64,000 nt of DNA. Source: Tetragonia tetragonoides (Eukaryota > Streptophyta > Magnoliopsida > Caryophyllales > Aizoaceae). The stretch covers positions 2,234,501-2,298,500 of the forward strand of contig CM076150.1 of the NCBI GenBank assembly GCA_038025085.1, written 5' to 3'. A model generated the notes under the pieces. It made no database searches, was not told the origin of the DNA, and saw only the letters and a program-made list of their open reading frames with translations. This document shows positions 60,248 through 64,000 of the stretch, piece by piece (position 1 is the stretch's first letter; every line of letters starts with the position of its first letter). Position numbers and translations under genes: made by a program.

Positions 60248-60564
60248 ATTATAACCCCAACGTTCGACCCAAATATTAAATCACTTTAATTTACTGTTTA
60301 CTCGCTCTTCTCTCTCTTAATCCTCTCGCCATTGTTGAATTTTACTCACCCTTTCTCTCTCTATCTCCTTTGCTAGACTGCCTTCTAGCACAGATACAAT
60401 CCCAAAAATTCTTCACTTTTGTTTGTGTAATTGGAATTGATTAATTAATTGAATTAATTCAACTGGGTGGCTGGTCAAAAATTGAAATTCTCAATCTTTG
60501 GGGTACTGTGACCCATCAATGGATGATCGGTGAGAATGATAAATTCAAACCTTTGATCGTTTAA
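60068..60564 (+). promoter_or_regulatory. Promoter / 5' leader region of the FPL-domain gene
   Basis: Pyrimidine-rich DNA with a CT dinucleotide run at about 60211-60243 and further TCTCTC patches to 60370, a common feature just downstream of plant transcription starts. No clear TATA box. The exact transcription start cannot be read from the sequence. 59668-60067 upstream holds no gene. Confidence 0.5.
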
Positions 60565-63500
60565 TGATGTGGTTTCCCTTCTGGAGATCCAGAAATCGAT
60601 TCTCCTTGGAGGAACTCAGGTTCTAACCTTATTTCCTCATTTGGGTTTTTCTTGTTTTTGCAAATTTGGTTATTTACTTATATTTGTTTGTTATTGTGAT
60701 TTGATTTTTAAGTATGGGGAATTCTGTTTGTTGAATCAATTTGTAGCTAATACTATTTTTGGTTTATACTTTCCGTTTTGGGTTTTTTTATTATTTATTA
60801 TTGGGTTATTAGTGCTGTAGGTGGGCAAAAGACATGGAGAAGATGAGAAACTGTAATGTTATGTTTAGGATTATTGGGTTTGTTTCAGCTTTATTTTTCT
60901 TTTCATTAAATTTGATATCTTTAGCTATCTCATAGTGAGCTGCCCAAATGCTAGCAGTAAAGTTTGGGCCTTTAAAGTGTCTAAAGGGTACTGGGGAGTA
61001 AAAATTAGGGAACTGGGGAGCAGAAATTAAGGACTTGAGTGAACAATGTAGAGACTACTTTTATTTGCTGTTCTGCTGCTCTTTTTGATGTTTTTGGGTG
61101 TGGAGAATTTATATTGCTATGGTGGCATTGTCTTGAGAAATGACTGTATTGTATCCAATTTTGACTTTGCTATCTGGAGTGTTTGTGTGTGGGTTGATGT
61201 AGGTTAATGTGGGTTGATGTGGGTTGTACCTGAAACTAGTTACTAGGTTTGAAAGGTATCAATACCGACCTGCTAGCATCCCTTTAAACCAAAAGCCGGA
61301 AAGCTGCATTGCTTTGTTGTGGGGGCTTTTATAGGTGATGGTGGGGGGAAAGAGAACCATACTTTGTAGAAAGAATAACTTGTGATCCTACAGTTCTGAG
61401 CCTTTCTGATTTAGTGTCATTACCTATATCCAGGTTCTTGGCAGGTTAGGGAATAAGTACGTTTAAAAACCTTAGTTGAGTAAGTGTATATTTATGTCTT
61501 TATTGAAGTTGGACTAAGAGCTTGGGGTGCGTAACGTAGTGGCGTGCACCACACATGTTCCTGAAAAGACCTGGGTTCAAGGCTCATATCCCTCATAGAG
61601 GGAGCCTTCCTAGCTATTTGATGAATGAAATAATTGATGGATTATTGTTTACTCTTGATGTAGATATCTGACAGATCAGCTGCAAAAGGTTCAAATAGTC
61701 AATGAAGTTAACAAGGTCAGTGACTTGTGTATTCTGTTCCCTTGGTCACGATAAATAATTTGTTGTACTCATGAGGATTGTTTCTGTTGTTATGTAGGAT
61801 TTTGTTATTGAGGCATTAAGATCAATTGCAGAGTTGGTGACATATGGTGACCAGCATGATTCGACCTATTTCGAGTAAGATAGTCGTTTCTTGTTACCTC
61901 CCCCCTCTCTCTTTCTGGTAGAAGTTTATGTGAATTATCTGCACGAAGCACCTCATTTCATGCATTTATTTTCTTTTCACTTTTGGCAAAGAAATGCAGG
62001 ACGCAGTAAGTATTAAATTATTAACGATATTCAAAGAACCCAATATAAGATACCCAGGGAAACTTTTTTCTCCAATTTTAAGCCTTTGTTGACAACCTTT
62101 TGAGCAAAATTTTTGTCTTGTTCTTTTGAATTGCAAAACCTTTCTATTTCACTGGCAATATAAATGCCCGATCAAACTCCAACATTGAAATTACAACTTA
62201 CATATATGAAATCCCCTCCAAACTTATCTCAAAGATGAAACAGCTGGGTATACATCACAAAGATCAAAGTAGAACAGAAGAACAATACACCTGAGGAAAC
62301 ATGGGGCTTTCCATATCCAAAAGGTGATTAATGTGCAAACTAGCACTCCAAATTTTCAGCATCTCCAAACAATGAAGGCAGCTATAAATTCCAATGAGCA
62401 AGTTGTTGGCCTCCGGCTTGCGATCTTTGTAAGACACGATAGTTATATCCATCGGATCACCTACGGAAGCAATCTAGGGTCCACAAATACTGCTTTTGCA
62501 TCCATAATTCTCATTTTTATGTTCCATGTATTGAATGGTATCTGAGCATGGGTTGCCAATCCTGATCACTGAGTTCACTTATGTCCAATTTAATTTTGGC
62601 AATTTATACCCATGAGATCATCTAAGGAAGCAATCTAGGGTCCATGGAGACTGCTTTCCATCCATAATTCTCATTTTTTATGCTCCTAACTCTTGAGCAT
62701 TGACTCCCAACCCTGATCACTGAGTTAACTTATGCCCAATTTAATTTTGGCAAGTGCCCCTTGTGATGCCACCAATGCTGCTTTAAGCGACAAGTTCTTT
62801 CACGTTAGTTGCCAAATTCTTCAAGTATCCTTCGTCAGTTTGGGGTTGTTGCTAACAATCTCCATGAACTCTATAGAAATGGCTTAGAAAACTATGATTT
62901 ATTGCTCTACCAGTCTTGAATTTAGTGAAGTCCTATTATCTACCTTTGCTTGACAGTTTTGTTTTCTTTTTTTTTTTTTTTTTTTTCCGTTGGAATTATG
63001 ATTCAAGTCCCTTGTGTCTTGGACCTCTAAGCTTCTTCCAATTCCTAAGAACATACAATAGTGCGTCTTCCCTATGATGCTGATCTCCTATAATTGGCAC
63101 TTGGTAGTGCCTGACAGTGTTGCAAAGATTGCGAGTCACCCTTCGACCTGTGGCACAGCATTCCCTGATGTTCTATTGAGCTCATCCATAACGACTGGTA
63201 CAGGAACAAACTAAAAGTTGACCCCTTGCATTCATGCGAGATTTATCCCAATTTTGACAGGAGAGGCTTCGTGTCTCTCTCAGACAGGAGCCTCTTTATC
63301 TCCGAACACCTCCACAAGACCTCTCCAGGCACTTTGCCACAGGCTTTTTCCAAGAAGGTGAACACCTTGTGCATTTGATCTTCCAGGCAAAAACAAAAAA
63401 TTGGTTCTCTGAAAAGACCACGCCCGTCTTCTTAATACCTTAGTGTGATTGAGTAGCATACTTCCACGTCCCATATATTTTTTTGTAGCTTTGGATGCCT

Positions 63501-63990
63501 TGTGCTTGAGGTGGTCATGATTAGGCAATAAATTTGAGATGGTTCTCTGTAGCCTCAGATTCAAAAGCCTACCTCAGTGGAATGACCTGATGAGTAGACT
63601 GTGCAAAAACCATATATTAATGCATGTTTCTTATATATTTTACAATTTCTGTATACTCTGCAGTTTTTTTATGGAGAAGCAGGTATTGGGGGAGTTTGTA
63701 CGTATTCTGAAGATCAGTAGAACTATCACTGTTTCCCTGCAGTTACTTCAGACAATGAGCATCATGATTCAAAACTTAAAAAATGAGCATGCAATATGTA
63801 AGTCGTCTCAATTGCAAGGAAATTAGCTCTATCTTGACATGCTGTTTTAGTTTGTTTTGTGCATATTGACCATAGCTCTTTGTGGGTTTGCAGACTATCT
63901 CTTCAGTAATGAGTATATTAACTATCTTATAAGTTACTCATTTGACTTCCGAAATGAAGAGCTTTTATCATATTACATCTCTTTTTTAAG
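60565..63990 (+). CDS. TT9: CLEC16A-like FPL-domain protein (GFS9/TT9 type), 5' part
   Basis: Five exons with GT-AG junctions in phase: 60565-60620, 61664-61715, 61798-61874, 63664-63797, 63894-63990. The gene continues beyond the window. The protein starts MMWFPFWRSRNRFSLEELR (or at the second Met), then YLTDQLQKVQIVNEVNKDFV, EALRSIAELVTYGDQHDSTY, FFMEKQVLGEFVRILKISRT, VSLQLLQTMSIMIQNLKNEH and YYLFSNEYINYLISYSFDFR, the N-terminal FPL domain of the CLEC16A family. In Arabidopsis the member GFS9/TT9 is a Golgi-associated membrane-trafficking factor needed for vacuolar protein sorting and seed flavonoid accumulation; animal CLEC16A acts in endolysosomal traffic and mitophagy. The exon sequences show no lesion. 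Intron 3 is 1.8 kb and holds repeated DNA. Confidence 0.93.
61515..61620 (+). mobile_element. Possible SINE remnant in intron 1
   Basis: GGGTGCGTAACGTAGTGGCG and, about 35 bp on, ACCTGGGTTCAAGGCTC resemble box A and box B of a tRNA-derived SINE. No target duplication seen. Confidence 0.4.
62455..62690. repeat. ~160-bp imperfect tandem repeat in intron 3
   Basis: GGAAGCAATCTAGGGTCCA followed by CATCCATAATTCTCATTTTT occurs near 62465 and again near 62623. CTGATCACTGAGTT and CCAATTTAATTTTGGCAA follow each copy. Not recognised. Confidence 0.7.
63240..63564 (-). other. Unrecognised open frame in intron 3
   Basis: A 94-codon minus-strand frame (KKYMGRGSMLLNHTKVLRRR, RAWSFQRTNFLFLPGRSN, WRGLVEVFGDKEAPV). 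It lies within an intron on the opposite strand to the host gene, and the flanking DNA in the same frame has stops. It resembles a decayed fragment of some inserted gene, but I cannot name the family. Confidence 0.3.
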
Positions 63991-64000
63991 GTAAATTTTC

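Noticed and set aside
59946..60248. 100-codon frame ending in a Leu-Ser repeat
   Set aside because: The end is the CT dinucleotide run of the FPL gene leader, and the rest has no recognisable content.

Overview
The window is nuclear DNA from a flowering plant, most likely a eudicot. The signs are GT-AG introns, a cluster of restorer-of-fertility-like (RFL) PPR genes, plant-specific plant-mobile-domain (PMD) and FAR1/MULE proteins, Ty1-copia elements primed by initiator tRNA-Met, Stowaway-type MITEs and very AT-rich intergenic DNA. I cannot name the species. Only two genes look intact: an SRP40/NOLC1-like nucleolar protein with an N-terminal LisH domain (minus strand, six exons, 44649-52134), and the first five exons of a CLEC16A-type FPL-domain trafficking gene (plus strand from 60565, continuing past the window). 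Everything else is transposons, duplicated blocks and decayed genes.

Layout. 1-694 is a diverged copy of the DNA downstream of the SRP40-like gene. 695-1270 is a foldback element built of hairpin units (other copies at 19363-19886 and 39514-39733). 1474-6049 is a whole Mutator-like element (MULE) flanked by an 8-bp target duplication. It has two convergent genes, a PMD gene from the left arm and a FAR1/MULE-type transposase remnant from the right arm, each with an intron 1 that holds the same kind of palindromic repeats. 6050-10825 is AT-rich and gene-free, with one solo LTR. 10826-19121 is an old truncated copia whose gag is split by a very young copia (11348-16903; its LTRs differ at one base).

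20708-39511 is the RFL-PPR cluster. It holds two long copies, a C-terminal half and a C-terminal tail, each broken differently, plus their duplicated downstream DNA, a LINE insertion whose empty site survives in the paralogous copy, and a ~312-bp satellite at two places. 39514-41880 holds a truncated foldback element, a LINE fragment and a FAR1-related pseudogene. 43251-44098 is a CCGG-rich hAT-like insertion.

The SRP40-like gene carries a LINE with a 16-bp target duplication in intron 3, another LINE scrap in intron 5, and MITEs in intron 1. Upstream of it are a SINE with target duplications, a decayed LINE of about 3.6 kb, and a histone H4 fragment. No genes form an operon. The functional links in the window are between mobile elements and their hosts, and between PPR paralogues that appear to have exchanged repeat units.
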